Part shown: positions 54,472-63,556 of the stretch, piece by piece | Layout: each line of letters begins with the position of its first letter | How positions within the stretch are numbered: the stretch's first letter is position 1 | Assembly (NCBI GenBank): GCA_025355875.1 | Contig: JANXYV010000051.1 | Location: 1 to 64,000 of the forward strand | DNA length: 64,000 nt | Source: Prolixibacteraceae bacterium | GTDB taxonomy: Bacteria; Bacteroidota; Bacteroidia; Bacteroidales; Prolixibacteraceae | Direction: 5' to 3' | Notes under the pieces: model-generated | What the model saw: the letters and a program-made list of their open reading frames with translations, nothing else | Databases searched by the model: none | What the model was told of the DNA's origin: nothing | Position numbers and translations under genes: made by a program

Positions 54472-55944
54472 TTAAACTCCTTCAATATTCCTGAACACAT
54501 TTTCAAACCGCACCAGCGCTTCATCAATGATTTCGTCGGTGTCGGCCATGCTGGTGTACATGCGGCTTCCGGCCAGTGTGACCAGACCTTCGGCCATATA
54601 GGCCGCGCCAATTTCTTCCATCATGTGCTTTCTGACTTTTATTTCTTTCAGTGCTGCCGGTATGGTCCAGGGTCTCATGAAATTTACCCTAACGAACATG
54701 GTTCCTGATGTTTCCAGATGGCAAACCGAACCCTGATTATAGGCTACAAAAGGCAAATTGTATTTTCTGATCAGTTGTTGCAATCCTTTGGTCAAACGGT
54801 CGCCGGCTTTTCCGGCCTTTTCGCAGGCATTGGTGCGCTCAATTTCAAGCAAAGTGTAATATCCGGCTGCCGAACTGAGCGGATTGGCAGCCATGGTGCC
54901 TCCAACCATCGCGCGTTTACTGCCACCCTGAAGTCCGGCTGCCAGCAGCGCCATCAAATCCCTTCGTCCACCTAAACCCCCGGCGCCAGGATAACCTCCG
55001 GCGATCACTTTACCGAAGACGGTAAGATCGGGTGTAACTTTATAGTATCCCTGAGCGCCACTCAGGCCAATACGAAAAGCCGAAACCACCTCGTCGAGAA
55101 TCAGGAGAGCTCCGTATTTGTTACACAATTCATGAACTTTTTGATTGTAATCGTAATCCACCGGTCGCGTACCACTTTCAGGACCAATCGGTTCAAGGAT
55201 TACCGCGGCTGTTCCACCGCGAAACCGATTAAGTTTTAACTTCCTTTCCAACGATGCGATACTGTTTGGCCAGACCTCCTGGGTATGTTTTCGGCAACTG
55301 CGGGGAATACCATGAGCTTCGAAACCGCCGGTACCAGGAATACGCAGTGCATAAACCATCTGGTCGCTCCAGCCGTGATAAGCCCCGCCGACCTTGATGA
55401 TTTTCTTTTTACCGGTTGCCAGCCGGGCCACACGGATTGCCACCATCACAGCTTCGGTACCGCTCCCCAGCATACGAAACATTTCAACCGAAGGAAAATG
55501 ATCACAGATAAATTCGGCAATTTTCAATTCATATTCATGAAACAATCCGGTTGAAGGACCGCAATAGTCAATCAATTCCTTTACTTTTTCCTTTACAAAG
55601 GGATAATTGCTTCCCAAAACCGTCGGCCCGCCCGCCTGGATAAAATCGATGTACCGGTTTCTATCTTCATCGTAAAGAAATGCTCCTTCAGCCCGGCTAA
55701 AAACCAAGGGGAACGGGTAATTAAAGGCGAGATTGTGCTGTACTCCGCCAGGAATAAAATTTTTAGCCCTTTCAATAATCGGTTTTGAACGAACACATTT
55801 TGTTTCAAAATAATTGAGGTACTCCGCCATGGCCGACCGCTTCACTGGACGGATAGGTTGTGCCAGCAAGAGTTCAAGCTTCCAGTTAATATCTTTTACA
55901 TCGTGGTATTCGCTGATGGCGAATCCGTTTCCTAAATTTTCCAT
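54472..55944 (-). CDS. Class III aminotransferase (glutamate-1-semialdehyde aminomutase-like)
   Basis: 490 aa. PLP-binding Lys in TVFGKVIAGGYPGAGG, Asp in LLILDEVVSAFRIG, aldehyde-binding SGTEAVMVAIRVAR, and GGAYHGWSDQMV. It is longer at the N-terminus (about 45 residues) than HemL, and a biosynthetic role in haem is unlikely because the operon contains kinase, aldolase and dehydrogenase. It probably transfers or removes an amino group from an amino-sugar or amino-polyol. First gene of the operon. Confidence 0.88.
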   Translation of the reverse strand: MENLGNGFAISEYHDVKDINWKLELLLAQPIRPVKRSAMAEYLNYFETKCVRSKPIIERAKNFIPGGVQHNLAFNYPFPLVFSRAEGAFLYDEDRNRYIDFIQAGGPTVLGSNYPFVKEKVKELIDYCGPSTGLFHEYELKIAEFICDHFPSVEMFRMLGSGTEAVMVAIRVARLATGKKKIIKVGGAYHGWSDQMVYALRIPGTGGFEAHGIPRSCRKHTQEVWPNSIASLERKLKLNRFRGGTAAVILEPIGPESGTRPVDYDYNQKVHELCNKYGALLILDEVVSAFRIGLSGAQGYYKVTPDLTVFGKVIAGGYPGAGGLGGRRDLMALLAAGLQGGSKRAMVGGTMAANPLSSAAGYYTLLEIERTNACEKAGKAGDRLTKGLQQLIRKYNLPFVAYNQGSVCHLETSGTMFVRVNFMRPWTIPAALKEIKVRKHMMEEIGAAYMAEGLVTLAGSRMYTSMADTDEIIDEALVRFENVFRNIEGV

Positions 55945-56045
55945 ATTCTGTTTTAATTATTTTCCTGTTCCTGCTTTTGGTATTTCTATTGACTATCTTA
56001 TCTTTATGAGATTACTTTTTCGTTTTGCAACTAAACTCTGAATCG

Positions 56046-57305
56046 ATGAAAGTTTCTCCTTACCGCTGGGTTATTCTTGTTGTTTTTATGCTGATTACTA
56101 TGTCCGTTGAAATTCAGTGGCTAACCCATGCAGCGGTTCTTCGTCCGGCTGAAGTATTTTACAAAGGACAATTTGATCCGGCCTCTTTCCTGAATCTTGA
56201 TTTCCTGGCAGTTTCGTACATGCTGCTGTTTTTGATAATGAGTTTTCCATCGTCGTATCTGATTAATCGTTATGGTATCAAAAAAACATTGAGTTGGTCC
56301 TCAGCTGCAGTTGGTTTCTTCAGCCTGGGCAAAGCTTTATTTGCCACCAGTTTTACCGGTGTTGTCGTATCACAAATTGGTTTAGCCATTGCCCAGCCAT
56401 TTATTCTGAATGCAGTGACAGCGCTCACTGTTCGCTGGTTTCCGCTGGCAGAGCGGGGTCTGGCTGCCGGATTTTCTGCACTTGCACAGTATATTGGAAT
56501 CATAATTGCCATGTTGGTTACTCCTGCCCTTGTTGGTTCAAATCCCGACCTGGCAAGCTATGGCAGTGGTTTTGAACGTATGCTGTGGATCTATGGTATT
56601 GTTTCATTGATTTCTGCTTTAGCTGTCATTATTTTTATGAAAGAACTTCCCGATGGTTATGAACTTTCTGATCAGGATGTCCGTCAGGACTTTGGAAAGG
56701 GAATGCTTTCCATCCTGAAAAACCGCGACATGAAAATCACCATCATTTTGTTTTTTGTCGGACTTGGGATCTTTAATGCCATCAGTTCGATGACCGACAG
56801 CATTTCGGAGCATGCCGGTGTCAAAGATTCTGACGGACTGATCGGCGGTTTAATGCTGATCGGCGGTATTATTGGTGCCATTGTACTGCCCATTCTTTCA
56901 GACAAATACCGTAAGCGGAAACTGTTTCTGGTCATTTGCCTGGCCGGAATGGTTCCCGGAGTTTTCGGTTTGTCGTTTGCCGGTGATCTCGGTTTAAGTC
57001 CGGAGAATATCTATTTATTGTTGCTTGCTTCATCGTTCATCATTGGTTTTTTTGTCATGAGCGCCGGCCCCATTGGCTTTCAATATGCTGCCGAAGTGAG
57101 TTATCCTGCTCCTGAATCCGCTTCACAGGGAACACTCCTTTGGATCGGCCAGATTTCAGGAATATTATTTGTAAGCGGCATGAGCATTGACAATCATTCA
57201 CATCTGGGATCATTTTTAGTCTGGTTTGCCATCCTTTCTGTTTTTTCGCTGATTGCAGTGTTCTTCCTGAAAGAAAGCATCCTAATCAGCAGCGAAAATG
57301 CATAG
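56046..57305 (+). CDS. MFS transporter (FLVCR-like)
   Basis: 419 aa from ATG 56046; the TTG at 56025 adds 7 unlikely residues. About twelve hydrophobic helices. The loop NRYGIKKTLSWSSAAVGF and RWFPLAERGLAAGFSALAQY resemble the FLVCR/choline-transporter-like MFS group. Divergent from the aminotransferase operon with a shared 101-bp control region, so it may import the substrate of that pathway. Confidence 0.8.
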   Translation: MKVSPYRWVILVVFMLITMSVEIQWLTHAAVLRPAEVFYKGQFDPASFLNLDFLAVSYMLLFLIMSFPSSYLINRYGIKKTLSWSSAAVGFFSLGKALFATSFTGVVVSQIGLAIAQPFILNAVTALTVRWFPLAERGLAAGFSALAQYIGIIIAMLVTPALVGSNPDLASYGSGFERMLWIYGIVSLISALAVIIFMKELPDGYELSDQDVRQDFGKGMLSILKNRDMKITIILFFVGLGIFNAISSMTDSISEHAGVKDSDGLIGGLMLIGGIIGAIVLPILSDKYRKRKLFLVICLAGMVPGVFGLSFAGDLGLSPENIYLLLLASSFIIGFFVMSAGPIGFQYAAEVSYPAPESASQGTLLWIGQISGILFVSGMSIDNHSHLGSFLVWFAILSVFSLIAVFFLKESILISSENA

Positions 57306-57588
57306 AAATCTCCGGCCTTGCTGAAAGCAAAGCGATTAGTTGGGGCAAAACCCCTATGCCGGTATAAAAAATGCTCAGAAGATTGAATAGTCCTGATTAT
57401 GCGAATCTAAAGTTGGATTTTTAAACCCGAAGGGTTGATATGATTGTAGAAAATGTTGAAAAAGCAGTATTAAACCACGAAGTGGTGAAATGATCATGCC
57501 ATGCCTTCACCATTTTGGCTTGTTTCCATAACTAATTGCTATAATTATTCCATGCCTATGGCATTCTGCTTCAATTATTTCAAAACGC

Positions 57589-59952
57589 TTACTTCACATT
57601 ATTAATGATTTCCGGAGCGCTCACTGTTTTAACTACAAACCTGATTTTTAATTCCGAATCATCCTGAAAATCACAATCGAATTTCATTTGATGCTTGCCT
57701 TGCGTCAATTCAGGAACCGCATGGTCCAGAGCGAGTTCCTTGTCAAAACTACCTTTATCATTATACAGTTTGATACTTTTCCCATCGCATACAATTGAAT
57801 ATCCAGCTTTAAATTCACCCGCGAATTCGAGTTTGTTGTAGGCATCCAATTCAATCCACGGATTGCTGACGGTTCCCTCTTTTCCCATGATGGTCATTGT
57901 AAAAGTGAGAGATTGAGCGGCATCCTTGTTTTCAAATTCCCATTCCGAGAAAGTCGGCTGACCGGGCTGAAGAACTTGTTTTGTATGCTCAAATCTGTAT
58001 TTTTTATAAGGGAAAAGTTTCCATTCCTGATCGCCTTTTTCAAGGTGAAAATCGTTTTCCGGATTTTTTAGTCTTGTTTTCTGGTCAGCATTGAAAATAC
58101 CGGAGCGCGAGGCTTCCTGCCAGATGTTAATCAGATGGAGTAACTGTTCGGTATTTGGATTCTTTTGCAGGCTTTTATACGCTGCCACCAGTGCAAAATC
58201 CGCATGATATCCGGTAGCACGGGCCATCATCCATTCAATATCTTCAGGAACAGTGGTGGACGAAAGCAAAAACCAGCCCAGCATGTTGGGCATATAATTG
58301 CGCTCGAGCAAGGGTTGATTTTCGAGCCGGTAGTCGCCCTGCGATTCACGAAATCCGCCATACCAGGGTTCGCCCCAGTTCCAGTAATTGCAAATGTGCC
58401 AGTAGAAATGGCTCGAACGACTGGTTCCGTTCACCAGGGTATGATCGGTCTCGCGAAAAACTTTTTCGGCAAATGCCTGCATGCCATAATCGCCTTCTCC
58501 GGAAGAATAGCAACCTTCGTGTCCGTCGAAATCCATCTGTGAGACTCCGGTTTCGTTGAAGAAACGGGCGAGATTTCCGGCAATTTCCTGTTGTAATCCG
58601 AAATTCGGGAAGAGCGTCCGGTACGGATAATCGAGCATCATCCCAGTCATTTCACCTTTTGGGTGTGCCGAAGCTTTGGTCTCGTATGCACCGCGCTGAC
58701 AGTCGAGCAATTTGTAAGGTGCGTCTTTACTTACCTCCCGAAAACGAATAATCTCATCTCCGATTCGCACGGCATGCAGTGTGCTTGGTTTCAGGTTTTT
58801 GAAATACTCATCAGACTCAACCGGTATTTCTTTGGTGGTGTCGCTGATGTTTTGGGTCAAAACAGAAGAACCGGTCAAGGCCAGCCGATGATCAGGTACC
58901 GGCGTAATATACGGATCGTTGGTATTGATGAAAGAGGTCAGTGTATGCGTACCAATGCGCAAACCCATTTTGGCCGCCTTTTCAACACAAGTCTTCATTC
59001 CCGCGTTTCCATTCGGAAATTTCTTCGGATCCAGAATAAAATGGCCCCAGGATTTGAACGGTCCTTCGTGGTAAAGCGACATCAGACCTGCCTGTTTGGT
59101 ATAGGTGAGCATCGCATCAATGTTGGATTCATCAAAATCAGAAATCAGGTAAGCACGACCGGTTTCGGGTGATTGCTTGATCCAAATACCATTGATCATC
59201 GGATGAGGCAAACCTTCAGCAAGTTCAATCTCACCTATTCGCTTTAAAGCTTGTTTTTCAGGACAACCAAACAAGGCTATTTTAGAACCCAGAGTCGTTT
59301 CACCGACAATTGGCTCCACCGGCATATTGGGATAATTTTGATCCCAAACCATAATTTTATGTGGCTTTGAACGGTCAAGGCTGAAAGCCTGCAAACTGCT
59401 TCCATACGGCTGGGTAATGGCTGCAGTTCCACGGGTAAAGTCGGCGCCTTCGGCATTGCTCAGTAAGCCACCGAGCGTTTTGGTATTCAGTGATTGTATC
59501 CCGATGGCAAAATCATCATCGCGGACCACGCCCACCACTTCTCCAATGGTTTTACCGATTAGGGTTGGATACGGCCCCCAGCAAACTGCATTGACCTGAT
59601 CGGCAGGATTTAGACTGATCAGTTCAAAAGCCAGATGGGTCTTTTTCTGTTCCATCTTGATTTCTGCCGTGATTTTGGACACCGGAAACCGAAGTATGAG
59701 GACTCCGGTTCCGGAGTTAAATTGGACCTGTGAGGGTTCTTCCCATTCGGTGCCTGTCCTGATTTTCAGAAACGGTGCACTCTGGCCCGGTGCAAGGTAA
59801 TTCTTTCCGAAGGCTGGATCTGAGAGTTCGGTAAGCTGTCCGGTTTCTGAAATGGAAAGGCCAAAGTCGTCGGTTTTAAAATTGATCGGTTGGGCCGATA
59901 GTACCGAAAAAAGCATCAAATGAACGAGCAGAAAAGAAAAGAATGTTTTCAT
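57589..59952 (-). CDS. Secreted glycosidase-like TIM-barrel protein of unknown family
   Basis: 787 aa with signal peptide (LLVHLMLFSVLSAQ). An N-terminal beta-sandwich (about 1-230), a barrel-like middle (GLMSLYHEGPFKSWGHFILD, GLRIGTHTLTSFIN) and a C-terminal beta domain (TFTMTIMGKEGTVSNPWIEL). In the barrel, VSQMDFDGHEGCYSSGEGDY has acidic residues on a strand end as in clan GH-D or GH31-like retaining enzymes. I do not recognise an established GH family. Neighbour of the GH92 gene, with 19 bp between them, so probably the same operon. Confidence 0.65.
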   Translation of the reverse strand: MKTFFSFLLVHLMLFSVLSAQPINFKTDDFGLSISETGQLTELSDPAFGKNYLAPGQSAPFLKIRTGTEWEEPSQVQFNSGTGVLILRFPVSKITAEIKMEQKKTHLAFELISLNPADQVNAVCWGPYPTLIGKTIGEVVGVVRDDDFAIGIQSLNTKTLGGLLSNAEGADFTRGTAAITQPYGSSLQAFSLDRSKPHKIMVWDQNYPNMPVEPIVGETTLGSKIALFGCPEKQALKRIGEIELAEGLPHPMINGIWIKQSPETGRAYLISDFDESNIDAMLTYTKQAGLMSLYHEGPFKSWGHFILDPKKFPNGNAGMKTCVEKAAKMGLRIGTHTLTSFINTNDPYITPVPDHRLALTGSSVLTQNISDTTKEIPVESDEYFKNLKPSTLHAVRIGDEIIRFREVSKDAPYKLLDCQRGAYETKASAHPKGEMTGMMLDYPYRTLFPNFGLQQEIAGNLARFFNETGVSQMDFDGHEGCYSSGEGDYGMQAFAEKVFRETDHTLVNGTSRSSHFYWHICNYWNWGEPWYGGFRESQGDYRLENQPLLERNYMPNMLGWFLLSSTTVPEDIEWMMARATGYHADFALVAAYKSLQKNPNTEQLLHLINIWQEASRSGIFNADQKTRLKNPENDFHLEKGDQEWKLFPYKKYRFEHTKQVLQPGQPTFSEWEFENKDAAQSLTFTMTIMGKEGTVSNPWIELDAYNKLEFAGEFKAGYSIVCDGKSIKLYNDKGSFDKELALDHAVPELTQGKHQMKFDCDFQDDSELKIRFVVKTVSAPEIINNVK

Positions 59953-59971
59953 GATCCTAGGTTTTATCTCA

Positions 59972-62254
59972 TTACTTGAACAAATCCATATTTGGTTCCG
60001 GGCCCATCAGCAATTCGAGTTTTCCCCCACTAACCACCTGACTGAACGGAAGAACCGGACTTTTTATAGCAATTCCGTTCAGCTTTGCCGACTGGATATA
60101 TACATTTTCAGCTGAATTATTGATGGCGGTGATTGTAAATGGTTTTCCTCCGTTGTACCTTTTGTCGATATGGATCACTACCTCATCAAAAAGCGGCGAG
60201 CTTAGGTCAAATGCGGGTTCGGCGGTAACGCCACCATTCATCTCAAATAATCCCATGGAGGCAATCACAAACCAACCGCCCATCTGTCCTTCATCTTCAT
60301 CGCCTTCCCAGCCGTGGTATGGCGTATTTCCATAGAATTTCTCAAGGATGGCCCGCGAGTATTTTTGAGTCAGCCAGGGCTTTCTGGAGTAGTTGAAGAG
60401 GAACGAAGCCTGCATATTTCCTTCGTTTCCATGGTTAATGTAATACTCAAAAGCGGTATCCTGATGGCGGTCGAAGGCATGCGCCGCGAAATTGTGCTTT
60501 ACCGATTTCTGAAAACCTTCTTCCAGCCGCTGGTTAAAAAGGTCTTTCCCCATCAATGAAACCAAACCCGGAATATCGTGAGGAACGTACCAGGTATATT
60601 GCCAGCTGTTTCCTTCAACCCAGTGTTTTCCTGAAAAGGGATCAAAATCCTTCATCCAGTTTCCGGTTGAATCTTTCGGAACCTGAAGTTTTAAGTCCGG
60701 ATGAAACTGGTTTTTCCAGTTTTCTGACCGCATGAGGAAGAAGGAATAATCATCATCATGATTCATTGCTTTGGCCAGCTGGGCCGCACAGAAATCGGTA
60801 TAGGCATAATCCAGCGTTCGGCAGGCCGCATCTTTTTCGAACGGAACATAGCCAAGGCGGTTATAAATATTCAGGCGTTCCATTCCGGCTAAACCTCCTC
60901 CCGGAAACCGTTTCCCCTGAACCATTCCGTTGTGGCGAACGGCATCATACAATTTACTGACATCGTAATCCCTGATTGCTTTCTGATAAGCCGAAACCAT
61001 GAGGGCAATTTCGTGCGTTACTTCCATGATACCGGTGTGTTTCAATCCGGTGGGGCCATTGTTTGTCCATCCTGTTTTGTCGAAAAGCTCCAGTTCGGTT
61101 TTCACCCAGTTGTTCATGAACTCCGGAGCAACCAGCGAAAGAATAGTATTGAAGTTCCAAAAGGTATTCCAGAATGCATCGCCGCCATACATCACCCCAC
61201 CCTGAGGCAACTGTTGAATTTTGTTGAACTGGTCGACATACCGGCCATCGGCATCGCTCCATGTTTGTTTGGCAAAACTCCGGTAGAAATTGGTATAGAA
61301 TTTTTCCTTATTTACCTCGCTGCCTTTTACCTCAATCCTTGAAAGGATGTCATTCCATTTTCCGCGTGCAGCCGCAGCAACCGCTTCGAAATCCCACCCA
61401 AAGGCATCCAGTTCCGTTTTCAGGTTGTTACGTGCACCTTCCATATCCACCAGTGATAGTCCGACTTTCATCATGATGGTTTCATTTTCGGTGGTTGAAT
61501 AATTTACAAATGCGCCGATGTCTTTACTTCCTGAAAACTGACCGACATTGGATTTGATGGTATCGCCGCACCAGCCATTGAGCGAATTGAACGGTTTATT
61601 GAACTGAATGGTAAAGAAAAGTTTGTAGGACCCATACGTGGCCTGGGTTTCGGCATAACCTTCAACGGTATGGTCGTTTGTTTTGCGGAACGAAGCCTCA
61701 TTTATCCGGATAGAATATTCCGTAGGGAAATTCAGAACCAACAGGATTCGGGCATCGCCGTTTTCATGAAAAGTATATTTATGAAATCCGCAATGGGTGG
61801 TGGCGGTGAGTTCGGCTTTGCAATCGGCATCGTAAAGTTCGCAGGAATAATAGCCCGGCGACGCTTTTTCGGTTTCTTTCAGAATCCGGGAATGAAATCC
61901 AGCACCAGCACCCCGGTATGCTTTTGATGACGCACCGTTTTCTTTGGTGAAATCCTGAGTGGCTGGCATCACCATTAGTCCGGCCATCGTCCAGGCGTGA
62001 ATGTGGCTAAAACCGGTCACGTTCATGATCGAATAATCATATCCGGCCATCCATCCCGATTCCTGATTATCCGGACCAAGTTGCACCATTCCGTATGGAA
62101 CTCCGGCATACGGACCAAGCATCCAGCGCGAATTGGAGGTTCCGGTAAACACATTCACATAGTCAACCGGCTCTTTTTGAGCCTGCGCGTATCCATTCTG
62201 AAGGAACCCTGTCACGAGAAGTATTCCAAAAATCAATCGTTTTAATGTTTTCAT
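59972..62254 (-). CDS. GH92 family alpha-mannosidase
   Basis: 760 aa with signal peptide (FGILLVTGFLQNGYAQA). GH92 blocks: VNVFTGTSNSRWMLGPYAGVP near the start, GYDYSIMNVTGFSHIH, acid Glu in WVEGNSWQYTWYVPHD, and DEDEGQMGGWFVIASMGLF with acidic residues (usual form GNDDCGQMSAW). The last motif differs at several positions from the usual one, so specificity may differ from alpha-1,2-mannosidase. Calcium-dependent, inverting. 12 bp gap to the upstream Omp85-like gene. Confidence 0.88.
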   Translation of the reverse strand: MKTLKRLIFGILLVTGFLQNGYAQAQKEPVDYVNVFTGTSNSRWMLGPYAGVPYGMVQLGPDNQESGWMAGYDYSIMNVTGFSHIHAWTMAGLMVMPATQDFTKENGASSKAYRGAGAGFHSRILKETEKASPGYYSCELYDADCKAELTATTHCGFHKYTFHENGDARILLVLNFPTEYSIRINEASFRKTNDHTVEGYAETQATYGSYKLFFTIQFNKPFNSLNGWCGDTIKSNVGQFSGSKDIGAFVNYSTTENETIMMKVGLSLVDMEGARNNLKTELDAFGWDFEAVAAAARGKWNDILSRIEVKGSEVNKEKFYTNFYRSFAKQTWSDADGRYVDQFNKIQQLPQGGVMYGGDAFWNTFWNFNTILSLVAPEFMNNWVKTELELFDKTGWTNNGPTGLKHTGIMEVTHEIALMVSAYQKAIRDYDVSKLYDAVRHNGMVQGKRFPGGGLAGMERLNIYNRLGYVPFEKDAACRTLDYAYTDFCAAQLAKAMNHDDDYSFFLMRSENWKNQFHPDLKLQVPKDSTGNWMKDFDPFSGKHWVEGNSWQYTWYVPHDIPGLVSLMGKDLFNQRLEEGFQKSVKHNFAAHAFDRHQDTAFEYYINHGNEGNMQASFLFNYSRKPWLTQKYSRAILEKFYGNTPYHGWEGDEDEGQMGGWFVIASMGLFEMNGGVTAEPAFDLSSPLFDEVVIHIDKRYNGGKPFTITAINNSAENVYIQSAKLNGIAIKSPVLPFSQVVSGGKLELLMGPEPNMDLFK

Positions 62255-62266
62255 CCTGCATAAATA

Positions 62267-63547
62267 TTAAAAATCCATACTGTACCAATGCTTTCCATTT
62301 CCACGATAAGCATAATAAAAACTAATGCCCAGCCAAGGAATCATCGGGATCACGAATCTGATCCGGCTTCCTACGGAATAGAGCGGACTGGTTTTAAACA
62401 GATTCAGGTACACGTCACCGGCATTCCCGATATCAAAGAAAAACGATTGATCAACCGCAAACCAATCGCGATTCAGGTAAGTAAAGTTAGCAGAAACAAT
62501 TGCTGAATAGATCGATTGTCCCGATCGTTCGCCACTCAAAATACCTTTCACCTGTCCCGGTCCAAGGTAATTGATCAATGAAGGCAATTTCGCAGTAGTA
62601 TAGGAGGTGGAAAAACCGGCATCCAACTCAATCACCTTATTCAGGAGCTTTGCAACAATCCCGTTTAATCCGACAGAAACATACCCCGGACTTTCAGGAT
62701 TTAATCCGATACCAACGCCAAAACCGGCTGAAAGCATGCTGCCATCCTTCTGATTCCGGATGTGATTGATCATACCGATCGATTCGCTGGTAGAGACAAT
62801 TAAATAGTTGACCTTATAGTTGCCGCTGGAAGGTATTCCGGTTTGCAAAAGTGCGGAATCCGTTTTCTGGCTTAAATAACTGATGCCAAGATTGGGGGAG
62901 AAGGTGTAGTAATAATCAGTATGGTAAGGATTTCCGATACTGAAAGTAGCTAATTTTTGCAGGTAGGCAATTCCTGAAGATTTTACCTCGTTGATGTACG
63001 TGTAATTCTGCGCTTCGCCTAACATAAATCCGCCGTGGAGAGTCATGTTCCGGTAGAGCAACTGTCGCGGGATGCTGATGCTGATATTGGAATATCGCGC
63101 ATTGGTGCCGAACGATCCTGCCAAAGCCAGGCTGATATTACGGCCCAGAAAGTTGTTGTCGTTAACTCCCAGGGTAAGCAGGTATTCGTTCTTGTTCCCG
63201 GTAAACGAAAAGTTGGGCATGATGGTGAATGCATCCTGTGCATTGATGTTCAGAACCAGTCTTTTATCACTGAGTGTATCAATACTGTAATTCACCTTTG
63301 CGAAATTTCCCATATTCCATATTTTCGAAATGGCGGTCTGAATTTCATCCGCTCTGACGCTGTCTCCTGCATGGATGGCAAGTTCGCGCATGATAATACT
63401 TTCCCTTGTCCGCCAGTTTTTGCGTATGCTGATTGAATCAATTTTAATCCGGTCTTTCGGTGTTGACGAATTCTTACCCAAATTTGTCAGGCTGAATCCA
63501 AACAAGAAAACGAGATTGAATGTGATCATTCGAAGGACTTGATTCAT
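62267..63547 (-). CDS. Short Omp85/BamA-like outer-membrane protein
   Basis: 426 aa, signal-like N-terminus. One POTRA-like domain (SISIRKNWRTRESIIMREL, GDSVRADEIQTAISKIWNM) is followed by a beta-barrel of about 300 residues ending in aromatic WYSMDF, typical for outer-membrane insertion. Shorter than BamA (five POTRA domains) and TamA. It lies within a glycoside hydrolase operon, so it may export or assemble an envelope component. Function not proven. Confidence 0.72.
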   Translation of the reverse strand: MNQVLRMITFNLVFLFGFSLTNLGKNSSTPKDRIKIDSISIRKNWRTRESIIMRELAIHAGDSVRADEIQTAISKIWNMGNFAKVNYSIDTLSDKRLVLNINAQDAFTIMPNFSFTGNKNEYLLTLGVNDNNFLGRNISLALAGSFGTNARYSNISISIPRQLLYRNMTLHGGFMLGEAQNYTYINEVKSSGIAYLQKLATFSIGNPYHTDYYYTFSPNLGISYLSQKTDSALLQTGIPSSGNYKVNYLIVSTSESIGMINHIRNQKDGSMLSAGFGVGIGLNPESPGYVSVGLNGIVAKLLNKVIELDAGFSTSYTTAKLPSLINYLGPGQVKGILSGERSGQSIYSAIVSANFTYLNRDWFAVDQSFFFDIGNAGDVYLNLFKTSPLYSVGSRIRFVIPMIPWLGISFYYAYRGNGKHWYSMDF

Positions 63548-63556
63548 GTATTTCGG

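Noticed and set aside
54472-55944. hemL (glutamate-1-semialdehyde aminomutase) for haem synthesis
   Set aside because: The motifs fit the superfamily, but the extended N-terminus and the kinase-aldolase-dehydrogenase operon argue for a catabolic enzyme.
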